A program made the position numbers and the translations under genes. The notes under the pieces were generated by a model that was not told the DNA's origin, ran no database searches, and saw nothing but the letters and a program-made list of their open reading frames with translations. From positions 41,977,430 through 42,041,429 of the forward strand of contig NC_087065.1 of NCBI RefSeq assembly GCF_963678635.1: a DNA stretch of 64,000 bases. Reading direction: 5' to 3'. Shown piece after piece: positions 54,155 to 63,917 of the stretch. Origin of the DNA: Symsagittifera roscoffensis (lineage: Eukaryota; Xenacoelomorpha; Acoela; Convolutidae). Every line of letters starts with the position of its first letter. The first letter of the stretch is position 1.

Positions 54155-54470
54155 GCTCCGATTATGTTTTTAAAGTTATGGGTAAATGAATAGTGCCAAT
54201 TAAGCTATACTCTGGACTAATTTCTGCGCGCTTCGAAGGTCTTATTTATAATGCTGAAAAGATAACGCAAATTATTCATGCCTGGCAAGTTATCCCGCTC
54301 TACAAAATTATTTCAAATTCAGCTGAGGAGCTAATCGATGTCATTTGATGTTGCCCAAAATTTATATTTTTAAAAATATTTTTTTCCTAACTAAAAACTA
54401 TTCGGTTCCAATTAAGGGATAGTCAGAACATTCAGAGTTTTGCGCTGACAAACGCGCAGTTTTTTGTAAA
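54155..54470 (+). repeat. Family A2, 3' half, diverged
   Basis: 'atactctggactaatttctgcgcgcttcgaaggtctta', 'aaaagataacgcaaattattcatgcctggc' and the 3' end 'agggatagtcagaacattcagagttttgcgctgac'. Confidence 0.5.
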
Positions 54471-54694
54471 TTAGAAACAGCCCAAATGGTTTTTCCAAAA
54501 AATTTTTTTTGAAATTCACGAGTTAGACAACTGAGTTGCTAAAGATTTTCAAAAAAAGACTGTGTCGGGAGTCATTAAACTAAGAATTACAATTCATTTT
54601 TTCTATCCAAAACAGAAAGTAGCAGAAATAAAATGACTTAGAAAATAATGGAATTAAAAGAAATATAACTTAACAATCAAACGTTTTTGAAAGA

Positions 54695-55075
54695 TTGAAC
54701 AACCCTGCTTGTTTCAAGGCGAAGCCTTGAACGTTCCTACTGCCTTTTAAAATCTATGGAGCAGTAATAACATGAAAAAGTTACCAAAGAAGTATTTTTT
54801 TTATTTGAGATTTTTGCAAAAATCATCCCTGCACACGCCATTTAAAGTACAAAGTGATAGACTTTGCTCCTAGCAACAAACCAATTATGAAAAATTAATC
54901 TTCCTTCAACCAATTTGGAATAATTTCTAAGATAGATTAATTATCCACTTACGCGTTAATAGTGCGAAATAAATCGCTCGTTAATTATCCCAAATTGGCC
55001 AAAATGGCAATCTTTAAACCCCCATAACTTTGCAAAAAATGATCGCAAGTGAATTATTTTTTCAAAGTTAGGCTC
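54695..55075 (-). repeat. Family A1, 3' part
   Basis: On the minus strand the 3' terminus carries the hairpin CAAGGC-TTC-GCCTTG. Compared with the consensus CAGGGC-TTC-GCCCTG, the third pair is changed from G-C to A-T on both sides. The body extends to 'ttcacttgcgatca'. Confidence 0.6.
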
Positions 55076-55424
55076 AGTAATGATTTGGTCTTTGGTCTTT
55101 CTAGACTATTACGTTTGATTTGAGGTCAAATTGGTGACATAACTGGTCATTGTTTACGAAATTATGCACATTTAACCAGTTGAAAACAGCCAAAACAACC
55201 AAAACAATGTTTTAATTATATGTGTTTCATTTGCTTTGCTGTTTCTTTGGGCGCATATTGAACATAAGCAAAAGTCAGCTAGAACTGATTGCTAATCGCT
55301 TCATTCAAGTCTCCTAATGAAGTCATAGCAACATTCAACAGCACTGGATTATTATGAAGAGTGAAACTAGGGCTAAATGTTTCAGGTTATGTTCAAATCA
55401 GGACTAAAACGAATTTATTTTTCC

Positions 55425-55795
55425 GATTTTCGTAACAAAAGTAACGGAATTTTTGTGCTCGGGGTGGATTTTTTTCTTCAAACTAATTTCAAATCATATC
55501 ATTCAAAACGTATTGTTGTCCTGAGCTTAAATTTGAAAAGATATTTCACTTGTAATCGTTTTTGTTAAAGTTATGAGGGTTTAAAGATTGCCATTTTGGC
55601 CAATATGGGACAATTAACGCGCCTTATATTTCGCGCTATCAACGCATAGGCGGAGATTTAATCCGCCTTAGAAATCACTCCAAATTGGTTAAAGAAGCTT
55701 ATTTGGCATAATTGAGTTGATACTAGTAGCGAAATATATCACTTTGTACTTTATAAGGCGTGCGAGGGGATGATTTTCACAAAAATCTTAACGAA
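55425..55795 (+). repeat. Family A1, 5' part, lacking 3' end
   Basis: Begins 'atttttccgattttcgtaacaaaagtaacgg', then 'gtgctcggggtgga', and runs to 'aaaaatcttaacg' where the next copy starts. Confidence 0.6.
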
Positions 55796-55800
55796 TATTT

Positions 55801-56345
55801 TTGTTCCGACTTTCGATACGAAAGTAACGGAATATTTGTGCTCGGGGTGGGTTTTTTTTTCTTCAGACAAATTTCGACTTTTTAACTAGCCATTTTTGAC
55901 GGAATTTTTTTATATCATTCGAAAGCCATTGTTGTCCTGAACTTGAATTTGAAAAGATATCTCACCTGTGATCATTTTTCGTGAAGTTATGAGGGTTTAA
56001 AGATTGCCATTTTGGCCATTTTGACCAATTTGGGACAATTAACGCGCGATATAATTCGCGCTATTAACGCGTAAGCGGAGATTTAATCCGTCTTATAAAT
56101 CGTTCCAAATTGGTTGAAAGAAGCTTATTTGCCATAATTGATTTGTTACAAGTAACGAAATCTATTTTTTTTGTACTTTATATGGCGTGTGGGGGGATGA
56201 TTTTCACAAAAAGTTTCAAATTTTGGAAAAAATTTTTTTCATTATTCTTTATTTTATTCAAGTTTTTATGTTATTACTGCTGCTCCATAAACCTTAAAAG
56301 GCAGTCGGGACCTTCAGGGCTTTGCCCTGATACGAGCAGTCTTGT
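55801..56345 (+). mobile_element. Family A1 (HINE-like), full-length copy
   Basis: 5' TTGTTCCGACTTTCGATACG, containing the hairpin CTTTCG..CGAAAG; then 'gtgctcggggtggg', a T run, A1 body, core GCGCGATATAATTCGCGC, 'cggagatttaatccg', and 3' 'ggcagtcgggaccttcagggctttgccctgatacgagcagtcttgtt'. No coding sequence, about 545 bp. It is the best reference copy in the window. Confidence 0.7.
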
Positions 56346-56549
56346 TAAGTTTAATTTTATTTTGTTATATTTAATTTGTTTCATTTTATTGCTGCTGAAT
56401 AGACCTTAAAAGGCAGTCTGAACATTCAGGGCCTCCCTCGGATACGAGCAGTCTTGTTACATTTAATTTTTTCATGCTATTGCTGCTCCATAGATCTTAA
56501 AATGCAGTCGGAACATTCAAGTCTTCGCCCCGATACGAGCAGTCTTGTT
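56346..56549 (+). repeat. Two extra family A 3' ends in tandem
   Basis: After the terminus at 56345, two further copies of the last 90-110 bp follow head to tail, ending at about 56458 and 56549. Each repeats 'attgctgctccatagaccttaaaaggcagtc...gatacgagcagtcttgtt'. Confidence 0.75.
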
Positions 56550-56945
56550 ATGATTTATACCTCGAAACTATGTGACAGTTTTTTCTTTTGCACGGAATAG
56601 AAAACAACCGAAAACAAAATTCTTCACATTTCGTGGTCAGAAAAACAACAATGCCTTACTTGGGATTCCCAATATTTAAACCCCTGGCCAGCGAAACCTT
56701 CCCTGCTTCGATTTGACATCTAATTTTGATTCACCAGCCTTAATTTTCTAACAGGCCTTTGGCGCCAGTATACACAAAATGATGAAGAGCGCGCACCAAA
56801 AAGCTAACAGTTTGAAACAAAACCTTCTAAAAAGTGCAATATTTTTTGTCCTGTTTCAATAAATTGCCTCTGAGAAATGTTGCACCGATTCGCTGTGTAC
56901 TAGTGTTTTGGGAAGGCTCGAAAGTTCTATTTGGACAACCTAAAA

Positions 56946-56992
<47 letters not shown>

Positions 56993-57718
56993 TTGAAAAT
57001 CTGCGATTCCATCTGCAACTTGTTGGGAAAATTCTCGCTCCACTCCTATCACTGAGCACCAATAATCAGTTGTTTAAGCAAGCATAAGCAAGCCCGCGTC
57101 TGAAAATAAATAATTGGTATTAGATCCAATTTCACCAGAGAAAAGGGAATATCTAAGTGTTACAAAAAGGCTGAGCACTGCTCCATAAACTACATTTAAC
57201 CAAGACTCTTAAGCGCGTTCTCTTGTAAGTAAAAAAAGGAATTGAATTCGTTTTTTCATTGGACGAAATTGTGCAAAAAAATCCATAACTGAGGCGGTAT
57301 ATATGAAATTTGACTTCTATTATTTTAGACCAATCCTTTTTGGTAGAAACTCCGCCATTTTAATATTCACCAAAACCAATCCGTGCATGTTTTACTGTTC
57401 CTTGATTTGGGCTCAATCCAACGTTTTCAGAACAGTTTAAAACATCCTGGGCTTGGTTTTACTATTTTCCTTCGTCATTACTTTTATAATTTCTCGTTGA
57501 AAAGTAATCTTTTACCTTAATTTCGACTGTTTGCTGGGGAAAATGTCAGAATTGATAATTCGAAAATTTGCTTTTTAATAACCTCTTGGAAGCACTAAGC
57601 AAATATTGTGCTGCCAAATTTAATTGCCTCGATTTATTCAAAAATTGAACGGTTTTTAGTTGCCGTTTTTTAAATTGAACATTTCTACGAAAATTCTAGA
57701 AGCTAAAAAAAACCGACA
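56550..57718. other. Non-coding stretch with family B trace and (TA)n
   Basis: 'ggcctttggcgccagtatacac' and 'gagcgcgcaccaaaaa' at 56753-56805 match family B. A (TA)n run follows at about 56951-56989. Sequence before 57719 would hold the GPCR promoter and leader, but I see no clear TATA box. Confidence 0.4.
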
Positions 57719-58018
57719 ATGTCAAATTTCACCAACAGCAATGAAACTGAATATAAAATGGAGTCTGACGATTTGCTTGTTGACGATATCGTGAAGTTGT
57801 TTTTCTACTCGTTTCTCATAATTTTCACTGTTTTCGGAAACAGCTTCGTTTTGTTTGTGCTTTATCGAAAGCGAAAACAGTTTAACTTTTGGAGGGTGAA
57901 TTTGTTCATTTTTTATCTCGCATTGGGTGACATGCTAGTTGCACTTACAAGTATGCCCACTAATCTCATCTACGCATCAACAAATGGAGCCTGGCTGTTT
58001 GGCAACTCATCATGCAAG
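57719..58018 (+). CDS. Class A (rhodopsin-type) GPCR, first coding exon
   Basis: The ATG at 57719 has A at -3 and opens exactly 100 codons to a donor TGCAAG/GTAAAT at 58019. The N-terminus has N-glycosylation sequons (NFT, NET). TM1 covers about residues 28-50 with the GN motif (VFGNSFVLFVLY). A basic first intracellular loop follows, then TM2 with the hallmark LALGDMLVAL (D2.50) and a following Pro. The exon ends after GAWLFGNSSCK, giving the Cys at the top of TM3 that forms the conserved disulfide. The loop-TM2 segment (FWRVNLFIFYLALGDML) recalls peptide receptors of the GnRH/AKH/vasopressin type, but this is tentative. TM3-7 must lie in later exons, which I did not find in the window. Confidence 0.8.
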
Positions 58019-58534
58019 GTAAATTTCGATTTATAACACACAATTTAGGCGCCTTACGAAATACACACAAAAAGCTAGCAACATGTAGTTGGTGAATACA
58101 TAAAGTAATTATGATAACTGTGCCGTCTTAAATTGGGGTTGAAAAATATGGCGCCTAAAACAGTTTCTGGGTGTCCCACTCTTTAACCCTACGATATTTA
58201 ACCCCCTCTGTTTACACCCCCTATATCATAACCCCGTAATATGATAACCCCACAACAATTTAACCCCCTTTTAATGACGATAGTTTGTTCCAAATTAAGT
58301 CCTTTTTATAAGTACAGGAGTAGTCCAATTAAGCTTACTAATTGAGGCCTGAAAAGCTAGTCTTAATTCACTTGATGCCTCTAGCATCTCAAAAGTAACT
58401 GCATTTCGATTAGTTAGAGAAATAATCCCTCACTCACGCGTTTAAAACAGAGATAACCTACATGGTGCTAATTGAAGGCAACAAAAGACGTTTGTGAGTT
58501 TTATAAAAAATCATACTGCCTATTTCTTTAACCA

Positions 58535-59089
58535 TTGTTATACCACTCTATCAGATCAGATATAATGTTTGAAGCGTCATTCCATTTTACTTTATCTTCG
58601 AAAGATAAACAAATGCTAGTGGTATCAGGCCACGAGTATTACCTTAAACGAAAAAACAAAACAACAACAAATTGGAACTGCTCAAAGTACCAAACCCATA
58701 AATGCCGCGCAACAGCAATTACGGAAGGAAAAAATTTTATTGAAACGAGGGGTCAACATAATCACGATATTTCCACGGGCAAACCTGATGCTCGACTAGT
58801 TTTGAAAAACATCAAGGAGCTAAGCGATAGTAACACCCCAACCGTCGCAGTCGCAACCGCCATTCAGCTAATTACAGACAACATTGCCACTCAACTAGCC
58901 CTACCATCCAAAGAAAATTTAGTTCGCACCGCACAACGAGCGCGCAAGCAACGAGAAGAAGTCTTACCAGTCTCCCCAGCAAACAGAAGTTTCGAAATAC
59001 CCGAAAACGAAACGAAAAAGTGCAGAATATTATGCATGTTTACGAAGAAAAAACTGATTTGCATTTCTTTCGCGCTATGGCGAACTTGA
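58535..59089 (+). pseudogene. FLYWCH zinc-finger part of a MULE transposase
   Basis: 184 codons. A complete FLYWCH finger lies at about residues 14-75 (LSSKDKQMLVVSGHEYYLKR, NWNCSKYQTHKC, GQHNHD). The middle part is nearly identical to copy 1 at 32.5 kb through RSFEI. After that, copy 2 departs into an unrelated end (KCRILCMF...), because the DDE catalytic region is deleted. The two copies thus retain complementary parts of one ancestral transposase. Neither is functional. Confidence 0.85.
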
Positions 59090-59339
59090 GTTGAATATTT
59101 GCTATTTAATCTATATTGCCAAGCAATAAAATTTTTTCCAAGTTTAGTTATTTTCCTTGATTTTTCAAAATTGAGCTAGAGTCGATTTGAAACCGGCAAA
59201 ATAATAAATACATACAAGGTGTTGACTTTTCTTTTCCCTCCGCCCAACCCTGTAAGGTTAACCCATTTATTGTACCCTTGATATACCCGTTATCATATTG
59301 ACCCGAAATTCAACTTTTTTGGGAAAATTGGAAAATTTT

Positions 59340-59412
59340 TTGTGCCGCCAGGGATTCGATCCTTTGAACTCTAGATTTTGAGACTAATGCTTTAACCATT
59401 ATACCATGAGGC
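59340..59412 (-). tRNA. tRNA-like sequence, probably a pseudogene
   Basis: The minus strand reads GGCCTCATGGTATAATGGTT AAAGC..., very close to an internal A box, and GGATCGAATCC, close to the B box GGTTCGANNCC, at normal distance. The anticodon loop could be CTCAAAA (anticodon CAA). However, the acceptor arms do not pair (5' GGCCTCA versus 3' GCGGCAC), the anticodon stem is weak, and there is no long variable arm as tRNA-Leu would need. It lies inside MULE copy 2 and may be a captured tRNA remnant. Confidence 0.4.
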
Positions 59413-60084
59413 CTTTGGTTGTCATCCGAAAATTTCTTCCAACTTTGGCTCTTTGATCTTAATTAAGCCCATGTTTGAGTTTTCAAAGCGTAGATCAATT
59501 CTGTCGGCGCCAAAAGATCAAGGTCAAGAAATTCAAATGGTTTTGGACTGTTTTGTATATGCACCAATTTGAATCATGTCGGTCGGATTCGTTTTCAAGT
59601 TCATATCAAAGTCTAGACTATCGGCAAGGTCATTTCTGTTCAAATCTAAAACGCATTTAGCAGCGTGCGTGTTAACTCATTTTGGTTCGCAAAATTTTTC
59701 GCAATTAAAGCTTTGATGTTTACCGACGATATGGTTCCGAATCCTTTTCAAGTAACTTTCACTTTGATTCTAACAATTGGTTTTAAAAAGGGGTTAAATT
59801 GTAGTGGGGTTATCTGATTTGAGGGTTATATGAGAGGGGGTTAAGAAAAAGGGGGTTACAAAACACGGGGTGATAAGCTTGGGAACCCAGTTTCTGATAG
59901 TTGTTTTTGAAACACTACTGCAAGACAGGACAAGAAAGGTCCTAACATTTTCGTTATAATAACAGAAAGAGTTGTTTCTTTCAGTGCAAGTAGCACAGAA
60001 AACTCCGACCGCACATACAATTTGGTTTCATGTGTTTTCTATTCACAGGCAATTACGAACCCAAAGGAAATGTATTAGGGTCAA

Positions 60085-60265
60085 ACTCAGTAGCGTGCCG
60101 AGGAGATGTGAGGGTTACCCCTTCCTCAATTCTAATTGCAAAACATTTCCAAAGGGCCCCCGTTTGGTATAAATTTACGACATCCTTTTTCATCTGACCA
60201 ACCTTAAAATTTTATAAAGGCGCCTTGGGCGCCAATATGACTAATTTTAAGGGAGGAGTGCGCGC
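60085..60265. repeat. Family B, start of a copy
   Basis: 'tcagtagcgtgccgaggaga', 'taaaggcgccttgggcgccaatatgactaattttaagggaggagtgcgcgccg'. It continues into the duplicated unit that follows. Confidence 0.55.
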
Positions 60266-61208
60266 CGAAAAAACGCAGTTTTGTTGGTAATTATTTTCAA
60301 AAAAGTGCCTAACAACGCCCTTGTTGGCCTGTTTTTTTGAAAAATTTGCCTGCGGCATAGAAAAATTCTGACAAAATAGGATCCTTATAGTATTTTTGGA
60401 GAAATCGGAAAATCAAATTGATCGACCTAAAAAAAGGTCCGCAAAATTTTCAAAACTTTTTAAAAAACTGCCCGAAACATTTTTGGAACTGAGAGATATT
60501 CATTAGACCAAATGGTTTGTTTTCAAAATATGATTGTAATAATATTAAATTTGTTTACACTACGAGAGCAAATTGTTTTATTTTGTATAGTTAAAAAATA
60601 CATTTTTGGAATAATTATAACCCAGTTTTAACCCAGTTTTATAGCCCAGTTATAACCATGGTTTTAATTCATTAAACCAAATGGTTCTTTTTCAAAATAT
60701 GACCCGTACCCAAATGATTTTCTGGGCAAGATTTTCTGGGCGAAAAAACGCAGTTTTGTTGGTAATTATTTTCAAAAAAGTGCCTAACAACGCCCTTGTT
60801 GGCCTGTTTTTTTGAAAAATTTGCCTGCGGCATAGAAAAATTCTGACAAAATAGGATCCTTATAGTATTTTTGGAGAAATCGGAAAATCAAATTGATCGA
60901 CCTAAAAAAAGGTCCGCAAAATTTTCAAAACTTTTTAAAAAACTGCCCGAAACATTTTTGGAACTGAGAGATATTCATTAGACCAAATGGTTTGTTTTCA
61001 AAATATGATTGTAATAATATTAAATTTGTTTACACTACGAGAGCAAATTGTTTTATTTTGTATAGTTAAAAAATACATTTTTGGAATAATTATAACCCAG
61101 TTTTAACCCAGTTTTATAGCCCAGTTATAACCATGGTTTTAATTCATTAAACCAAATGGTTCTTTTTCAAAATATGACCCGTACCCAAATGATTTTCTGG
61201 GCAAGATT
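60266..61208 (+). repeat. 475-bp tandem duplication, two apparently identical copies
   Basis: 'cgaaaaaacgcagttttgtt' begins at 60266 and at 60741. I find no difference between the copies through 'aaatgattttctgggcaagatt'. The unit includes the second half of a family B copy plus about 250 bp of other AT-rich sequence. Very recent duplication or assembly artefact. Confidence 0.9.
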
Positions 61209-62050
61209 TGAAATCCTGTATTTCTTACATTAGTTGATTCTCAGATCTGAAGTTCTTCATATCATATCTGGACAAAAATTTGATATTTTCAGGTCTGAAA
61301 TTTGGATCTGAAAAAAAATTCAGATCTGAGAAACCTTTTGTCAAATTATAAATTACGCATTTCGAGCAAACAATTGAGTCTTCAATACACAATTACGTTT
61401 AGATTAACTGGCGATAAAAAAATTTTTCGAATAATTTCCCAAACAGTTTTTTCGAACTAAATTTTTTGTTCAACTGTGATAAAAAGTTTTCAAAAACTGT
61501 TAGAAGACCGATCAATTTTTTGACTTTCATGTGCTACTTATGCGCTTCTTATGTTAATTTTATGCTTGCGAAAACATATTTTGGAAGTCTTCCATTGGAG
61601 ACTTTGCTGAGTACCTGTTAGTAACTAACAGAAGCTATCACATACAAAAATACCAAAAATAGCAAAACTTGTGTCAAAATCATTAATTTTTGAGATTTGA
61701 AATGAACAAGAGAAACTAAATTTAAGGTCTGAAATTGATCTGAAATGAATTTTGTTTCAGACCTGACATAACCAAGAAAAAAAATTTTCAGATTTGAAAT
61801 TAGATCTGAAATAACCCATTCCTAAAAATCCGAGCGTTATTTTAACATTCCAAAACCCATTTCAGATCAGTTGTTAAGTTGTGGTAAGTATCTTTATTGT
61901 GTAATAAATTAGCTGTTTTTTTGTTTATAGTGTGGCTCATCGTTTCTAATAAAAAAAGTGACAATAAGGGCAAAATTAGATAGCAATAATTTGCTATTCT
62001 TATTAAACTATTTTTTCTGTAACTTTGCGAGATACTTAAATTGGCTTCTT
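61209..62050. other. Non-coding stretch with scattered 'agatctgaaat' motifs
   Basis: 'cagatctga', 'ggtctgaaa' and 'gatttgaaattagatctgaaat' recur irregularly at 61240-61340 and 61720-61870. No exon is supported. Confidence 0.35.
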
Positions 62051-62052
62051 TC

Positions 62053-62116
62053 TTGTATCAGCCACTTCTTGTATCAGCCACTTCTTGTATCAGCCACTTC
62101 TTGTATCAGTGGCTTC
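62053..62116 (+). repeat. 16-bp tandem repeat, about four copies
   Basis: 'ttgtatcagccacttc' starts at 62053, 62069, 62085 and 62101, the last copy changed at the end. Confidence 0.8.
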
Positions 62117-62179
62117 TTTCTTAGCAAGTATCAAAAGATTTTCTTCAACTGAAACAAATTTATCCTAAGTTTAAAGTTA

Positions 62180-62285
62180 AAAAGACATTTTATCTGTGAG
62201 CAGATTATGCAAAAATATGGGGGTTCATAAACTACTAATTTGGCTATATTGGGATATTTAAAGCGTGTTAAATTTCAAATTGGCA
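62180..62285 (+). repeat. Family A fragment
   Basis: 'aaaaagacattttatctgtgagcagattatgcaaaaatatgggggttca', 'atttggctatattgggatatttaaagcg' are the A body. It continues into an unrelated open stretch (62290-62512) that I do not call. Confidence 0.4.
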
Positions 62286-62564
62286 CGCATAGTGTGAGCG
62301 GCAATCTGTTCCGGCTCAGATTACCTTCCAAATTTAAAAGAGACAAAATCTCAGAAAACCTGCTGAAACAGCCGGTTTCTCAGATATCTACAAACGAGAC
62401 CACAGTGGATATTTTAAAGAAATTTAAGATTATATTTATCTCAACGGAGAAAAATACCGCCCACAAGATATCTCACCAATTAATATCTTTAGTTTTTTGC
62501 ACATCAAAATGAACTACTAGCATTTTTAGGATGGCCCTATTAAATCTTAGAAAGATTTTTATAG

Positions 62565-62850
62565 AATTGTTATCCTTAGACTGCCACTTAAGGTCTATGG
62601 GGCAAAATAAGATATGCATTTTTTTAATTTGAGACCTTATTTGAAAATCACCCCTCCCCACGCCATATAAAGTATAAAATGATAGAATTCATGCTTCGTA
62701 ACAAATCAATTATGGCAAATAATCTTCTTTCAACTAATTTGGAACGATTTCTAAGACGGATTAAATCTCCGCTTACGCGTTAATAGCGCGAAATATATCG
62801 AGCGTTAATTGTCCCAAATTGGCCAAAATGGCAATCTTTAAACCCCGAAG
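62565..62850 (-). repeat. Family A1, 3' region
   Basis: Plus strand: 'gactgccacttaaggtctatggggca', 'cacgccatataaagta', 'aatttggaacgatttctaagacggattaaatctccgcttacgcgtt' plus 'aatagcgcgaaatatatcgagcgttaattgtcccaaattgg'. The 3' hairpin itself is missing. Confidence 0.6.
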
Positions 62851-62879
62851 AAAGTTTTTTTTTTTTAATTTTACCAAAA

Positions 62880-62945
62880 AGTATATGCGGCTTTTTAAAG
62901 GGCAGTAGGCTCATTCAGGGCTCCACCCTGATACGAAGTCTTCTT
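62880..62945 (+). repeat. Family A, 3' terminus only
   Basis: 'aaagggcagtaggctcattcagggctccaccctgatacgaagtctt'. Hairpin CAGGG..CCCTG retained. Confidence 0.5.
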
Positions 62946-62949
62946 CCTA

Positions 62950-63756
62950 ACTAAATTTGGAATTTCTCCGCTCTCCAACCATATTTTAAAGCTTTACGTT
63001 TTACCTGAGATAAAAGGAGGTCGGAAAATTGAAGGCGTAACTCCAATTGGAGGCGTGTAGAGGCGTATGGAAATTATAGAGGCGTATTTTTAATATGGCA
63101 AAAAAGTGTTCCCAGTTTGCCAAAATTTAGAAAAGTTTCACAGGCCGCACTGGAGTTGGCCGCTTACTGTTAACGCAGTGTCATAAAAATTAACTGCGGC
63201 TAAGAAATTTTTTTAGTGTTAATAGGATTTTTTAAGTATTCCGCGAGCGCTCAAAAATCAATTTGTTCGAAAAAGGTCGACAAAATTTTCCTTTTTTTTT
63301 GAAAATACGCCCCCTCTTTGAGAAGATTCTAGATCTGCTCTTGAAAATTGTTTATTTAGCCCCCTAACTGAGATATTTAGTTTTTCTGCAAACTGAGAGT
63401 GCAGCTCCGTGGGCATGGAACGGACAATTCAATGATCCATTAATAACCAAATAGCCTTCTTGCTTATAATATTGAAGATTTATGATGTTTGGTCTATTTC
63501 ATGACAAGCTTGGGATTCAAGAGTTTCTGTTTCAAGGTTGTTAGTTATTTTAAATTGGATCGTTTTTCCCCTAAACAATCGAAATAAACTTGGGTCCACT
63601 TGATCTGATAAGATAAGACTAAACTTGGATCTGTACTACATAACAAACAGTCTCTCTATATGCGATAAACCAGAAAATTGGTCGTCAATTAATTATCCGT
63701 AGCTTTGAAATATAATATTTGGTATAATAAGAGTAATACCTGAGTGAAAAATGACA
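62950..63756. other. Non-coding stretch with family B trace
   Basis: 'gcgagcgctcaaaaatcaatttgttcgaaaaaggtcgacaaaatttt' at 63243-63290 matches family B. 'ggaggcgtgtagaggcgtatgg' near 63050 is a short irregular repeat. Confidence 0.35.
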
Positions 63757-63917
63757 CTAAACACACCTCAAAATCAGACTTTCGTTAATGTTTTGGTCAT
63801 TAGCTTTTCTTCCAGCTATTCCGAATCGTTTGAAAAAATTAGTTTCTTCTGAAATCCTGGTTCGGCAGCAATTATAGGCGCACATGGACAACTTGAAATC
63901 TCGCCGCATACTAGATC
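63757..63917 (-). CDS. Candidate exon, possibly a GPCR C-terminal tail
   Basis: On the minus strand an acceptor ACACCTATTCCAG ends at 63918. After one carried base the frame reads SSMRRDFKLSMCAYNCCRTR and on to a TAG at 63757-63759 (about 53 codons). (R)RDFKL... followed by Cys-Cys resembles helix 8 plus palmitoylation site after the NPxxY of a class A receptor. GC is higher than the flanks. AG/GTGTGT near 63763 could be a donor instead of the end. It is on the opposite strand from the GPCR exon at 57.7 kb, so it would be a different gene. Confidence 0.33.

Larger units (their letters stand above)
58161..59896 (+). mobile_element. MULE DNA transposon, copy 2, catalytic region deleted
   Basis: The element at 58170-59887 is flanked by the 9-bp repeat CAGTTTCTG (58161-58169, 59888-59896). 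The ends begin GGTGTCCCACTC and, reversed, GGTTCCCAAGC. Each end carries about 100 bp of TAACCCC-like motifs every 12-15 bp, and the innermost motifs pair best (ATAACCCCAC.ACAATTTAACCCC). It contains the FLYWCH frame and a tRNA-like sequence. It sits in the first GPCR intron. Confidence 0.88.

Noticed and set aside
60266-61208. Possible LTR pair of a small retroelement
   Set aside because: The two copies are directly adjacent with no internal region, no TG..CA ends and no target duplication, so it is a tandem duplication.
62240-62512. 90-codon frame with a Lys-rich end
   Set aside because: Its first part is a family A fragment. The remainder has some coding flavour but no domain or convincing splice sites.
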